Shown here: positions 42,712 through 50,617 of the stretch, piece after piece
Position numbering within the stretch: position 1 is the stretch's first letter
Layout of the letters: each line of letters begins with the position of its first letter
Assembly (NCBI RefSeq): GCF_000244915.1
Contig: NZ_CM001442.1
Span: 7,375,012 to 7,439,011 of the forward strand
DNA length: 64,000 nt
Direction: 5' to 3'
Source of the DNA: Bradyrhizobium sp. WSM471
Lineage (GTDB): Bacteria > Pseudomonadota > Alphaproteobacteria > Rhizobiales > Xanthobacteraceae
Notes under the pieces: generated by a model
Told to the model about the DNA's origin: nothing
The model's database searches: none
Seen by the model: the letters and a program-made list of their open reading frames with translations, nothing else
Position numbers and translations under genes: made by a program

Positions 42712-43176
42712 TCACCCCTCACCGCGCACCATGGTGTAGAAATCAACCTTCGTCGCGGCGGTCTCGGCCGCCGCCTGCTTGCGCCTGACCATAAGCTGCT
42801 CACGCAACGGCGCGATGATGTCCCGCTCCACCGCGTCGCCGAAATCGCTGGACTGCACCAGCGCGTCGCACAGCGCGATCAGCCGCGCCTTCTCACCGTC
42901 GCGACCGAGCGTGTAGCCGAAGCCGACCTCGCCGCTGGCAAGCCGCACCGCGGCCCGCGACACCGTGGCTTCGCCGAGGTTGAACGGCGCGCCGTCGCCG
43001 CCGACCCGGCCGCGCAGCATGACGAGGCCGTTTTCCGGCGCGCGCAGATCCTGATGCGCCGGCAAAGCGAGAGCGCGGAGGCGAGCGGCGATCTCGCCCA
43101 CCTCCGCGTTCGCCAGCACGGCCATTGCGGCCTTGCGCTGGGCTTGCTGATTGTTGTGCTGGGTCACCAGATCCAC
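42712..43176 (-). CDS. phnG: C-P lyase core subunit PhnG
   Basis: This 154-residue protein is the first gene of the phnGHIJKLMN operon. Family segments are RKAAMAVLANAEVGEIAARL, RAPENGLVMLRGRVGGDGAP, FNLGEATVSRAAVRLASGEV and GRDGEKARLIALCDAL. Upstream lie a PHO box (43246-43263) and a PhnF-type palindrome (43206-43231), so expression probably needs phosphate starvation and relief of PhnF. Confidence 0.95.
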   Translation of the reverse strand: MDLVTQHNNQQAQRKAAMAVLANAEVGEIAARLRALALPAHQDLRAPENGLVMLRGRVGGDGAPFNLGEATVSRAAVRLASGEVGFGYTLGRDGEKARLIALCDALVQSSDFGDAVERDIIAPLREQLMVRRKQAAAETAATKVDFYTMVRGEG

Positions 43177-43205
43177 CGAACTTTTCTCAACACCTTGCCG
43201 AATCC

Positions 43206-43231
43206 AAGTTGTCTATGATACTAGACAACTT
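43206..43231. promoter_or_regulatory. PhnF-type operator between phnG and phnF
   Basis: AAGTTGTCTA and TAGACAACTT form a perfect 10-base inverted repeat with a 6-base centre. It lies 29 bases before phnG and just downstream of a possible -10 (TATCAA, 43235-43230 on the minus strand). A GntR-type dimer bound here would block phnG transcription. Confidence 0.75.
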
Positions 43232-43245
43232 GATAGCGGAGCGCC

Positions 43246-43263
43246 ATGACTGTTTCGTGACAA
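43246..43263 (-). promoter_or_regulatory. PHO box for phnG
   Basis: On the minus strand the sequence is TTGTCAC-GAAA-CAGTCAT, two 7-base PhoB half-sites with 4 bases between them (5 and 6 of 7 matches to CTGTCAT). A TATCAA -10 follows 10 bases downstream, the normal place for a PhoB-activated promoter. Confidence 0.65.
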
Positions 43264-43295
43264 AGGCGTGATTTCTGGAGTAGCTTCCCGGCCAC

Positions 43296-44027
43296 ATGAG
43301 CATGCAGGACACAGCCTCCTCCGGCGTCGCGTTGTGGCGCCTCGTTGCCGACGGCATCGAGCGCGGCATCGCCGATGGCCGCTTTGCGGCCGGCGACAAG
43401 CTGCCGGGCGAGGTGGAGATCGCCGAAACCTATCGCGTCAACCGCCACACGGTGCGCCGCGCGCTGGCCGCGCTTGCCGAGCGCGGCCTCGTGCGGGCCG
43501 AACGCGGCAGCGGAACCTATGTCGAGGCGCAGAAGCTCGCTTATCCACTGCGCTCGCGGACCCGTTTCTCCGAGATCGTCGGCGCGGACGGCCGCGAACC
43601 GCATGGCCGCTTGATCGAGGCGTCCGATGATGTCGCGACCCGCGAACTCGCGCGGGAACTTGGATTGAAGGCCGGCGCACCACTGGTGCGGATCGAGGCG
43701 ATGCGCCTCGCCGACCGCACGCCGATTTGCGTCTCCACGACGTGGCTGTCGGCGCAGCTGTTCCCGGGTGCGGGCGACGTCTTTGCCGCGACCCGCTCGA
43801 TGACGAAATTGCTCGAGCATTACGGCGTCCGCGACTATCGCCGGGGCGCGACCCGGATCACCGCCGGCATCGTGGACGCCACCGACGCCGCACGGCTCGA
43901 TCTGGCGCTGGGACGGCCGATCCTGGTGGTCGACGCCACCGACCACGATCTCGACGGCAAGCCGCTGGTCACCAAGCATTCGCGCTTTGCCGCGGAGCGG
44001 GTGGAGTTTCTGGTGGAGAACGGGTGA
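43296..44027 (+). CDS. phnF: GntR/HutC-family phosphonate regulator PhnF
   Basis: This 243-residue regulator has a GntR winged helix at about 10-75 (GEVEIAETYRVNRHTVRRAL and ERGLVRAERGSGTYVE) and a UTRA ligand domain (RSRTRFSEIVGADGREPHGR, VVDATDHDLDGKPLVTKHSR). PhnF represses phn genes in many bacteria. It is divergent from phnG with the palindrome and PHO box between them. Confidence 0.94.
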   Translation: MSMQDTASSGVALWRLVADGIERGIADGRFAAGDKLPGEVEIAETYRVNRHTVRRALAALAERGLVRAERGSGTYVEAQKLAYPLRSRTRFSEIVGADGREPHGRLIEASDDVATRELARELGLKAGAPLVRIEAMRLADRTPICVSTTWLSAQLFPGAGDVFAATRSMTKLLEHYGVRDYRRGATRITAGIVDATDAARLDLALGRPILVVDATDHDLDGKPLVTKHSRFAAERVEFLVENG

Positions 44028-44034
44028 GCTGCGG

Positions 44035-44180
44035 CCCTCTCCCCTTGTGGGAGAGGGTGGCTCGCCGCATTAGCGGCGAGACGGGTGAGGGGTATGTCTC
44101 CGCACCCACCGATCTGAATGTGAGGATGCAGACCCCTCATCCGGCGCTTCGCGCCACCTTCTCCCACAAGGGGAGAAGGG
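44035..44180. repeat. Intergenic inverted repeat, CTCTCCC type, copy 3
   Basis: CCCTCTCCCCTTGTGGGAG at the left pairs with CTCCCACAAGGGGAGAAGGG at the right, with CTCGCCGCATTAGCGGCGAG inside. It sits between the convergent ends of phnF and phnE2 and may end both transcripts. Confidence 0.8.
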
Positions 44181-44188
44181 AAGAAGAC

Positions 44189-45037
44189 CTACGCGACTGC
44201 CCTTCGGCCGATGATGGCGAAGCGCAGTTTTCCCGAGACGAAATCGATCGCGGCGACCGCGACCAGGATCATCAGGATCAGGAACGACACCTTCTGCCAT
44301 TCCAGCACGCGGATCTGCTCGGCGAGTTGCAGGCCGATGCCGCCGGCGCCGACGATGCCGATGATGGTGGCCGAGCGCGTGTTCGACTCGATGAAATAGA
44401 GCACCTGCCCCGCGATCACGGGCAAGACCTGCGGCAGCAGACCGAACCGAATCTCGTGCAGCGCGCTGCCGCCGGAGGCGCGGATGCCCTCGACCTGCTT
44501 CTGGTCGGCGCCCTCGATTGCCTCCGAGAACAGCTTTCCGAAGGCGCCGAAATCCGACACGGCAATGGCGAGCACGCCGGCAAACGGGCCGAGCCCGACC
44601 ACGTTGATCCACACCAGCGCCCAGATCAGCGTGTCGACGCCGCGGATCGAATCCAGGAAACGTCGCACCGGAAAGCGCAAGATTTTCGACGGCACCACGT
44701 TACGCGCGGCAAGAAGACTGACCGGCAGCGCGAACACCGCAGCCAGCGTCGTGCCGAGCAGCGCGATCGAGAGCGTCTCGCCGAGCGCCTTCAGATAGAT
44801 CGGCAGCGACGAGCCGGGATCCGGCGGGATCATCAGCAGACTGATCCAGCCGAGCTGATTGAGCCCGTTGATGAAGCGCGACGGCGAAAAATCGAGATCG
44901 ACGAGGCCGTAGATGAAGATGGCGAACGCCGCGACGATCATCGCGGGGACGGCAACCCGCGCCGAGGCGGGGCGGTGGAACACGTCCGGATAGCGCGCGC
45001 GAAGCGCCACGGTATCGATCTGCTGCGGTGCCGTCAC
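44189..45037 (-). CDS. phnE: Phosphonate ABC transporter permease PhnE (second copy)
   Basis: The GTG start at 45037 overlaps the stop of the upstream permease (GTGA) and has GGAGG nearby. The 282-residue product has six predicted helices and the permease loop EGIRASGGSALHEIRFGLLP. Further segments are ATIIGIVGAGGIGLQLAEQI and GVLAIAVSDFGAFGKLFSEA. It forms a heterodimer with phnE1 in the inner membrane. A longer frame upstream is shadow of phnE1. Confidence 0.92.
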   Translation of the reverse strand: MTAPQQIDTVALRARYPDVFHRPASARVAVPAMIVAAFAIFIYGLVDLDFSPSRFINGLNQLGWISLLMIPPDPGSSLPIYLKALGETLSIALLGTTLAAVFALPVSLLAARNVVPSKILRFPVRRFLDSIRGVDTLIWALVWINVVGLGPFAGVLAIAVSDFGAFGKLFSEAIEGADQKQVEGIRASGGSALHEIRFGLLPQVLPVIAGQVLYFIESNTRSATIIGIVGAGGIGLQLAEQIRVLEWQKVSFLILMILVAVAAIDFVSGKLRFAIIGRRAVA

Positions 45038-45918
45038 GACCGCGCCTCCTTGCCGAACAGCCGGCCGCGCAGCCAGCCAGTGCTGATGTCGATGATGAAG
45101 ACCGTGACGATGATGGTGAGCAGGATGGCGCTGACGTCCGAGTAATAGAACTTGCGGATGGCGACGACGAGCTCCTGGCCGATGCCGCCGGCGCCGACGA
45201 AGCCCATCACGGAGGCCTCGCGGACATTGATCTCGAAGCGCAGCAGCGCGTAGCTGGCATAACCCGCGGTGACCTGCGGCAGGATAGCGAAGCGCATGCA
45301 AGCGAGCCAGCTCGCGCCGGTCGAGCGGATGCCTTCGACCGGCTTCATGTCCGCGTTCTCGACGATCTCGGAGAACTGCTTTCCGAGCGCGCCGGTGGAG
45401 TGAATCGCAATGGCCAGCACGCCCGCCATCGGTCCGAGTCCGAAGGCGATCACGAAGATCAGCGCAAACACGATGCCGGGCACCGTGCGGGCGAATTCGA
45501 GCAGGCGCCGCACCACGAAGCGCAGCCAGGGCGCGGGCGAGGTGTTTTCAGCCGCGAGGAAATTCAGGCAGAATGCAAAAGTCGCGCCGATCAGCGTGCC
45601 GACATAGGAGATCAGCAGGGTCTCGCCCAGCATCTTCAGCCATTTGCGCCAGCCCCAGAGCCATTCGCCGACATCGGTCCAGACCCGCTGTCCGCTGTCG
45701 AGCGTGAGGATGCGGTCGAAATAGCTGAGGAAGTTGCCGAAATACGTGAAGAGCGTACGCAGGTTCACTTCCGCGCCGATCGCGGCGAGAACCAGCGCTG
45801 CAGCAAACAGCGCGGCACCGAGCAGAAGGCGCAACCGCTTTCGCGCGACCGCCCGGCCATAGGCGGCATTGAGCACGGCCAGCTGCTGCTCGGGGAGGAT
45901 GGAAACCGCGACTGTCAT
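45034..45918 (-). CDS. phnE: Phosphonate ABC transporter permease PhnE (first copy)
   Basis: This 294-residue protein starts at 45918 (MTVAVSILPEQQLAVL). It has LGETLLISYVGTLIGATFAF, the EAA-type loop VEGIRSTGASWLACMRFAIL, and FVGAGGIGQELVVAIRKFYY. It forms the phosphonate channel with phnE2. A hairpin with a T-rich tail lies between phnD and this gene, so it is probably expressed less than phnD. Confidence 0.93.
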   Translation of the reverse strand: MTVAVSILPEQQLAVLNAAYGRAVARKRLRLLLGAALFAAALVLAAIGAEVNLRTLFTYFGNFLSYFDRILTLDSGQRVWTDVGEWLWGWRKWLKMLGETLLISYVGTLIGATFAFCLNFLAAENTSPAPWLRFVVRRLLEFARTVPGIVFALIFVIAFGLGPMAGVLAIAIHSTGALGKQFSEIVENADMKPVEGIRSTGASWLACMRFAILPQVTAGYASYALLRFEINVREASVMGFVGAGGIGQELVVAIRKFYYSDVSAILLTIIVTVFIIDISTGWLRGRLFGKEARS

Positions 45919-45940
45919 CTTATCAGGGAAGTGGTCGATC

Positions 45941-45974
45941 AAAAGAGAAAGAGCCGGGTCCATCGACCCGGCTC
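45941..45974 (-). terminator. Intra-operon terminator/attenuator between phnD and phnE1
   Basis: GAGCCGGGTC and GACCCGGCTC form a perfect 10-bp stem with a 4-base loop (45951-45974). On the minus strand it is followed by TTTCTCTTTT. It lies 20 bases after the phnD stop. This would lower permease expression relative to the binding protein. Confidence 0.75.
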
Positions 45975-45993
45975 CAGTGAAATCGCCCCGAGA

Positions 45994-46929
45994 TCAGGAC
46001 GCCTTCTTCTTACGCAGCGCATCGACGAACTTGATCAGTTCGATCGTGCCATCCCAATCCTTGGTGGTGGCGGGGTGAAAGCCCTTCTTCTGGCCGTCGG
46101 AGAGACGGTCGAAGGCGGCCTTGTCCTTGGCCGGCGCATCGAAGAACGCCTTTGCGATCGCAGCTTTGGCGTCTTCCGGCAGATCGGAATTGTAGGCATA
46201 GGGGCCGTTGATGATCGGCGCCGACTTGTGGATGATGCGGAAATCGTCCTTCTTCATCGCCGAGCCGTCGGCGTTCTTCAGCATGTGCTTGGTCAGCATC
46301 TGCGCCAGCGTGGAATCGTCGTCGCTGGTCCACTGGTTGGCGGCAACGTCGACCGTGCCCTGTGCCAGCGCCAGGATCGCGTTCTCGTGGCTGCCGGTGA
46401 AAACGACCTTGCCGAAATAGCTGTCGGCGTCCGCGATGCCCATCTTGTCGAGCTCGAAGCGCGGCACGTTGTTGCCGGAGGTCGAATTCGGGTCGACCAG
46501 GCCGAGGTTCTTGCCCTTGAGCTGATCGACGCTCTTGTAGGGACTGTTCGCCTTGACGAAGAACACCGAGTAGTAGCCGGTCGAGCCGTCCGCGTTGATA
46601 TCGTTGGCGAAGGCGTCGGTCTTGACGCCGGTCAGGCGGGCGCGGGCGAACGACGCCGAGCCGTAGCTGGCGATGTGGATGTTGCCGGCGCGCTGGCCTT
46701 CGATCACCGCGGCGTAGTCGTTGGCGATCCGCAGCGTGACCTTCACGCCGAGCTCCTTGGAGAGATAGCTCACGAACGGCGCCCAGCGCTCGGTGACCCC
46801 GGAGGCGTTTTCGGCCGGGACGACCGCGAAGGTCAGCTCGGGATATTTGGCCTTCCAGTCCTCGGCGGAGGCCGAAGCCGTGAACGCGAGCGCAGCGGCG
46901 CCGGCAAGAATGAGTCTGCGAGTAATCAT
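45994..46929 (-). CDS. phnD: Phosphonate ABC transporter substrate-binding protein PhnD
   Basis: This 311-residue periplasmic protein has the signal peptide MITRRLILAGAAALAFTASA with cleavage near ASA-EDW. LTFAVVPAENASGVTERWAP, LGLVDPNSTSGNNVPRFELD and TGSHENAILALAQGTVDVAA are the family segments that bind 2-aminoethylphosphonate or related ligands. It lies between phnC and phnE1. Confidence 0.94.
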   Translation of the reverse strand: MITRRLILAGAAALAFTASASAEDWKAKYPELTFAVVPAENASGVTERWAPFVSYLSKELGVKVTLRIANDYAAVIEGQRAGNIHIASYGSASFARARLTGVKTDAFANDINADGSTGYYSVFFVKANSPYKSVDQLKGKNLGLVDPNSTSGNNVPRFELDKMGIADADSYFGKVVFTGSHENAILALAQGTVDVAANQWTSDDDSTLAQMLTKHMLKNADGSAMKKDDFRIIHKSAPIINGPYAYNSDLPEDAKAAIAKAFFDAPAKDKAAFDRLSDGQKKGFHPATTKDWDGTIELIKFVDALRKKKAS

Positions 46930-46992
46930 GATAGCCTCTTCATGGGTTGAGGTCGGTTGACGCAAAACTGGTGAGTCCTGATGCGGCGCCAC

Positions 46993-47802
46993 TCAGGCGG
47001 CCGCGGCCGTTCCAAGCGCCGGGATGCCCTCGGGCGCCGGCACAGGTGCACCGCCCATGACATCGGCGGCTTCGAGATCGTAGAGCTCGCGCGCAACGTG
47101 CTCGGTCAACTCGGCCGGCGCGCCGTCGAACACCACACGCCCCTGCGCCATGCCGATCAGGCGGTCGCAATAGCCGCGCGCCAGGTCGAGCGAATGCAGA
47201 TTGCAGAGCACGGTGATGCCGAAGTGCTTGTTGATGCGCAGCAGCGCATCCATCACGATCTTGGTGTTGCGGGGATCTAGCGAGGCGATCGGCTCGTCGG
47301 CGAGGATGATGTCGGGCTGCTGCACCAGCGCGCGGGCGATCGCCACGCGCTGCTGCTGGCCGCCGGAGAGCTGGTCGGCGCGCTGGGCCGCGAGCGGGGC
47401 GATATCGAACTGCTCGAGCGCGGACATCGCCAGCGCCTTGTCCTGCTCGGGCCAGGTCTGCGACAGCGAGCGCCAGGCCGGCATCGTCGCAAGCCGTCCC
47501 ATCAGGACGTTCGTGAGAACATCGAGCCGGCCGACCAGATTGAACTGCTGAAAGATCATCGCCGAGCGCGCCCGCCACTGCCGCAGCTCCTTGCCGCGCA
47601 GCGCGGTAACGTCGAGGCCGTCGAACAGGATGCGGCCCTGCGAAGGGGTCGCAAGACGGTTGATGGTCCGCAGCAGGGTCGACTTGCCGGCGCCGGACCG
47701 TCCGATCACGCCGACGAAGCCGCCGGGAGAGACTTGAAACGAGGCATCGTCCACCGCGGCTTTCACGCCGAAGCGACACGTCAGACCTTCAACCACCAGC
47801 AT
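46993..47802 (-). CDS. phnC: Phosphonate ABC transporter ATP-binding protein PhnC
   Basis: This 269-residue ATPase has Walker [19 protein letters not shown]-loop [13 protein letters not shown], signature [15 protein letters not shown] and Walker [14 protein letters not shown], all intact. It is the first gene of phnCDE1E2. Upstream on the minus strand lies a PHO box (47846-47863). Confidence 0.95.
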   Translation of the reverse strand: MLVVEGLTCRFGVKAAVDDASFQVSPGGFVGVIGRSGAGKSTLLRTINRLATPSQGRILFDGLDVTALRGKELRQWRARSAMIFQQFNLVGRLDVLTNVLMGRLATMPAWRSLSQTWPEQDKALAMSALEQFDIAPLAAQRADQLSGGQQQRVAIARALVQQPDIILADEPIASLDPRNTKIVMDALLRINKHFGITVLCNLHSLDLARGYCDRLIGMAQGRVVFDGAPAELTEHVARELYDLEAADVMGGAPVPAPEGIPALGTAAAA

Positions 47803-47845
47803 GCAGGGCTCCAGAGTAGCTGGGACCCACCGCTAACGCCGGCGC

Positions 47846-47863
47846 TTGACACTTGTGTGACAC
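47846..47863 (-). promoter_or_regulatory. PHO box for phnC
   Basis: The minus strand reads GTGTCAC-ACAA-GTGTCAA, two 7-base half-sites 11 bases apart, each with 5 of 7 matches to CTGTCAT. It lies 44 bases before the phnC start. Confidence 0.6.
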
Positions 47864-47911
47864 GGACGTTGCGGTGCGGCGATCCTACACACGTCATCCA
47901 CTGTTCTTGCC

Positions 47912-47940
47912 CTGTCATCGCGTCGTCATGACATTGTCAT
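47912..47940 (+). promoter_or_regulatory. Triple PHO-box repeat upstream of the acyltransferase gene
   Basis: Three half-sites follow in an exact 11-base rhythm: CTGTCAT (47912), TCGTCAT (47923) and TTGTCAT (47934). Tandem 11-base repeats are typical of PhoB sites. They precede the acyltransferase-phnM2-DUF1045 operon by 46 bases. Confidence 0.72.
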
Positions 47941-47985
47941 CAAGCCGCTCGAAGAGGAACGCCCGCCCTCTCGTTCGGATGCAAC

Positions 47986-48657
47986 ATGGCCGCCAAAGCT
48001 CTTTCGGTCCAGCCGACTGCCGATCCCTCGGCGAAGCTGCACGACGCCAGGCTTGGGGCCTATACCGAGGTCGGCGCGCGCACGATCCTGCACGAAGTGA
48101 CGATGGGCGATTACTCCTACGTCGTGAACGACGCCCAGATCACCTACACCACCATCGGAAAATTCTGCTCGATCGCGGCGATGACGCGGATCAATCCGGG
48201 CAATCACCCGATGCATCGCGCCACGCAGGCGCACTTCACCTATCGTTCGAGCGCCTATTTCGAAGGCGAAAGCGACGACACGGAATTCTTCGACTGGCGG
48301 CGCCAGCATCACGTCCATATCGGCCATGACGTCTGGATCGGCCATGGCGCGGTCGTGCTGCCGGGCCGCAACATCGGCACCGGCGCGGTGGTCGCGGCCG
48401 GCGCCATCGTCACCAAGGACGTGCCGGCCTACACCATCGTTGCCGGCAATCCGGCGCGCATCGTGCGCCGCCGCTTTTCGGAAGACATCGCCGGGCGACT
48501 CGCCAGCCTCGCCTGGTGGGATTGGGATCACGACAAGTTGCGTGCAGCACTGCCCGATTTCCGCAAGCTCGGGATTGAAGATTTCCTCGCGACATATGAA
48601 GCACGAGGACGTTCTCTCAACAATTCTCTTGGCAGCAAATCAAGCGCGGTCGCGTGA
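47986..48657 (+). CDS. Hexapeptide-repeat acyltransferase of the phn cluster
   Basis: This 223-residue protein has left-handed beta-helix repeats: [40 protein letters not shown] and [20 protein letters not shown], then [13 protein letters not shown]. This resembles chloramphenicol- and virginiamycin-type acetyltransferases often coded in phn operons. It may acetylate aminoalkylphosphonates, as PhnO does by another fold. It overlaps phnM2 as GTGA and is preceded by three PHO half-sites. Confidence 0.85.
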   Translation: MAAKALSVQPTADPSAKLHDARLGAYTEVGARTILHEVTMGDYSYVVNDAQITYTTIGKFCSIAAMTRINPGNHPMHRATQAHFTYRSSAYFEGESDDTEFFDWRRQHHVHIGHDVWIGHGAVVLPGRNIGTGAVVAAGAIVTKDVPAYTIVAGNPARIVRRRFSEDIAGRLASLAWWDWDHDKLRAALPDFRKLGIEDFLATYEARGRSLNNSLGSKSSAVA

Positions 48658-49847
48658 CAGACATTTTCCTTGAGGGCGGCCGGACCCTGATCGGCTCCGA
48701 GCTGGTCGAAACCTCTCTTGCCCTGTCCGGCCAGGACATCACCGAGGTCGATGCGTCGCGCGGCCGGGCGCGGCTTGCGATCGACGCGCGCGAGCTGCTG
48801 GTGCTGCCTGGCATCGTCGATCTGCATGGCGATGCCTTCGAGCGACAGATGATGCCGCGCGCCGGGGTCGACTTCCCGATCGACGTGGCGCTCGCTGACA
48901 GCGACCGTCAGGCGATCAGCAACGGCATCACTACGGTGTTTCACGCTACGACCTGTTCGTGGGAGCCTGGCCTGCGTAGCGCCGACAATGCGCGCGGCCT
49001 GATGGAGGCGATCGAACGGCAGCGTCCGCAATTCGCCGCCGACACCCGCTTTCACCTGCGCCACGAGACCTACAATCTCGACGCCGAAACCGAGATCAGC
49101 CAATGGCTCAGCGAGGGCCGCGTCGACCTGTTCGCCTTCAACGACCACATGGACGGAACGGTGGGGGACATGGCCAAGCCCCGCAAGCGCAACCGCATGG
49201 TGGAGCGTACCGGCCTGTCGGGCGATGATTTCGACCGGCTGGTTGAACACGTGCTTTCGCGCGCCAGCGAGGTCCCGGCTTCCGTGTCACGGCTGGCGGC
49301 GGCGGCCCGCGCCGCCGGGGTGCGGATGCTCTCGCATGACGATGCGACGCCTTCGATGCGTCAGGGCTTTCGCGCCATGGGCGTGGCGATCGCGGAGTTT
49401 CCGATTAACGAGGAGACGGCGCGGGCGGCGGCAAGCCATGGTGACGCCATCGTTTACGGCGCGCCGAATGTCGTGCGCGGCGGCAGCCACACCGGCTGGA
49501 CAAAGGCATCCGACATGATCGCCAAAGGGCTCTGCTCGGTGCTGGCCTCGGACTACTACTATCCCGCGCAGCTGCTCGCTGCGTTCCGCCTCGCCGCCGA
49601 TGGCGTGCTGCCGCTGACCGAGGCCTGGAACCTGGTCTCCGCCGCGCCCGCGCGCGCGACCGGTCTTGCAGATCGCGGCGTGCTCGCGGAAGGCCGACGC
49701 GCGGACATTCTGCTGGTCGACGACAGCGTGCCGCTGCGGCCGCGGTTGATCGCCGTGATATCAGGCGGCAAGCTCGTACATCTCACCGACGCGACACGGT
49801 TGCTTGGCATGGCAGCTACCCCGCGCGAAGCTGTCGTCGCGGCATAA
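48654..49847 (+). CDS. phnM: Second PhnM-like triphosphate diphosphatase
   Basis: This 397-residue amidohydrolase-fold protein starts with GTG overlapping the previous stop. Its metal motif is [20 protein letters not shown], while copy 1 has [35 protein letters not shown] and [20 protein letters not shown] are shared family features. It is a diverged paralogue that may act on a different alkylphosphonate-ribose triphosphate or in a C-P-lyase-independent pathway. Confidence 0.9.
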   Translation: MTDIFLEGGRTLIGSELVETSLALSGQDITEVDASRGRARLAIDARELLVLPGIVDLHGDAFERQMMPRAGVDFPIDVALADSDRQAISNGITTVFHATTCSWEPGLRSADNARGLMEAIERQRPQFAADTRFHLRHETYNLDAETEISQWLSEGRVDLFAFNDHMDGTVGDMAKPRKRNRMVERTGLSGDDFDRLVEHVLSRASEVPASVSRLAAAARAAGVRMLSHDDATPSMRQGFRAMGVAIAEFPINEETARAAASHGDAIVYGAPNVVRGGSHTGWTKASDMIAKGLCSVLASDYYYPAQLLAAFRLAADGVLPLTEAWNLVSAAPARATGLADRGVLAEGRRADILLVDDSVPLRPRLIAVISGGKLVHLTDATRLLGMAATPREAVVAA

Positions 49848-49865
49848 ACCCGCTATGCTCGAACG

Positions 49866-50564
49866 ATGACAAATTTCCCCCGCTACGCGATCTATTTTGC
49901 CGCAGGCAGCGACAGCGCCCTCTCCCGCTTCGGCGCGGAGTTGCTCGGATACGATGCCTATACCGGCAACGAGCTGCCCTTTCCCGCCGATACCTCGCGT
50001 CTCGCGCCGGACTGGCGCGACATCACCGCAGATCCTCGCAAATACGGTTTTCACGGCACGCTGAAGGCGCCGATGGCGCTCGCGCCGGGCAAGACCGAAG
50101 CGGAGCTTTTGGCGGCCTGCGCGACCTTCGCCGGCGAGGCGCGGAAGATCCCGGTGATCCGCCCTATCGTCGATGCCATCAGCGGCTTCATCGCGGTCAT
50201 TCCGGCTGAGCCGGTCGGTGCGCTTCAAGAGCTCGCCGCCGATTGCGTCCGCGCGTTCGACGGCTTTCGCACCGCCCTGACGGCGGATGATCGCGCGCGT
50301 CGCAGGCCCGAGAAGCTCAGCGAGCGGCAGCGCGACTATCTCGATCGCTGGGGCTACCCCTACGTGATGGAGGAATTCCGTTTCCACATGACGCTGACAG
50401 GGCGGCTGGACGCGGAGCGCCGCGGGCCAATTCTGCAGATGCTGCGCGCGCGGTTCGCAGCGCTCAGGCTGGAGACGCTGGTGGTCGATCGCATTGCGTT
50501 GTTCAAGCAGGATGATGCGGGGGCAAGGTTTCGTATTATGGACGAGTGGGTGCTGGCGAGATAG
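49866..50564 (+). CDS. DUF1045 phosphonate-metabolism protein
   Basis: This 232-residue protein is of the DUF1045 family, found next to phn genes. YAIYFAAGSDSALSRFGAEL and DPRKYGFHGTLKAPMALAPG contain the first HxT motif (HGT), and FRFHMTLTGRLDAERRGPIL the second (HMT). It is thus a 2H phosphoesterase-like fold that could open cyclic ribose phosphates, a job done by PhnP in E. coli, which is not seen here. That role is an inference. Confidence 0.88.
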   Translation: MTNFPRYAIYFAAGSDSALSRFGAELLGYDAYTGNELPFPADTSRLAPDWRDITADPRKYGFHGTLKAPMALAPGKTEAELLAACATFAGEARKIPVIRPIVDAISGFIAVIPAEPVGALQELAADCVRAFDGFRTALTADDRARRRPEKLSERQRDYLDRWGYPYVMEEFRFHMTLTGRLDAERRGPILQMLRARFAALRLETLVVDRIALFKQDDAGARFRIMDEWVLAR

Positions 50565-50587
50565 CCGACACCGCTGCACATTCCCGG

Positions 50588-50615
50588 CGTCGTCCTGGCG
50601 AAAGCCAGGACCCAT
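50588..50615. repeat. Left half of an intergenic repeat split by the IS element
   Basis: CGTCGTCCTGG and CCAGGACCCAT match, inverted, the right half at 52074-52122 (ATGGGTCCTGG ... CCAGGACGACG). The element sits between the two halves. Confidence 0.65.
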
Positions 50616-50617
50616 AT

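Noticed and set aside
45028-46950. Plus-strand frame of 640 codons
   Set aside because: It is antisense to phnE1 and phnD, with typical Arg/Asp/His-rich shadow composition.
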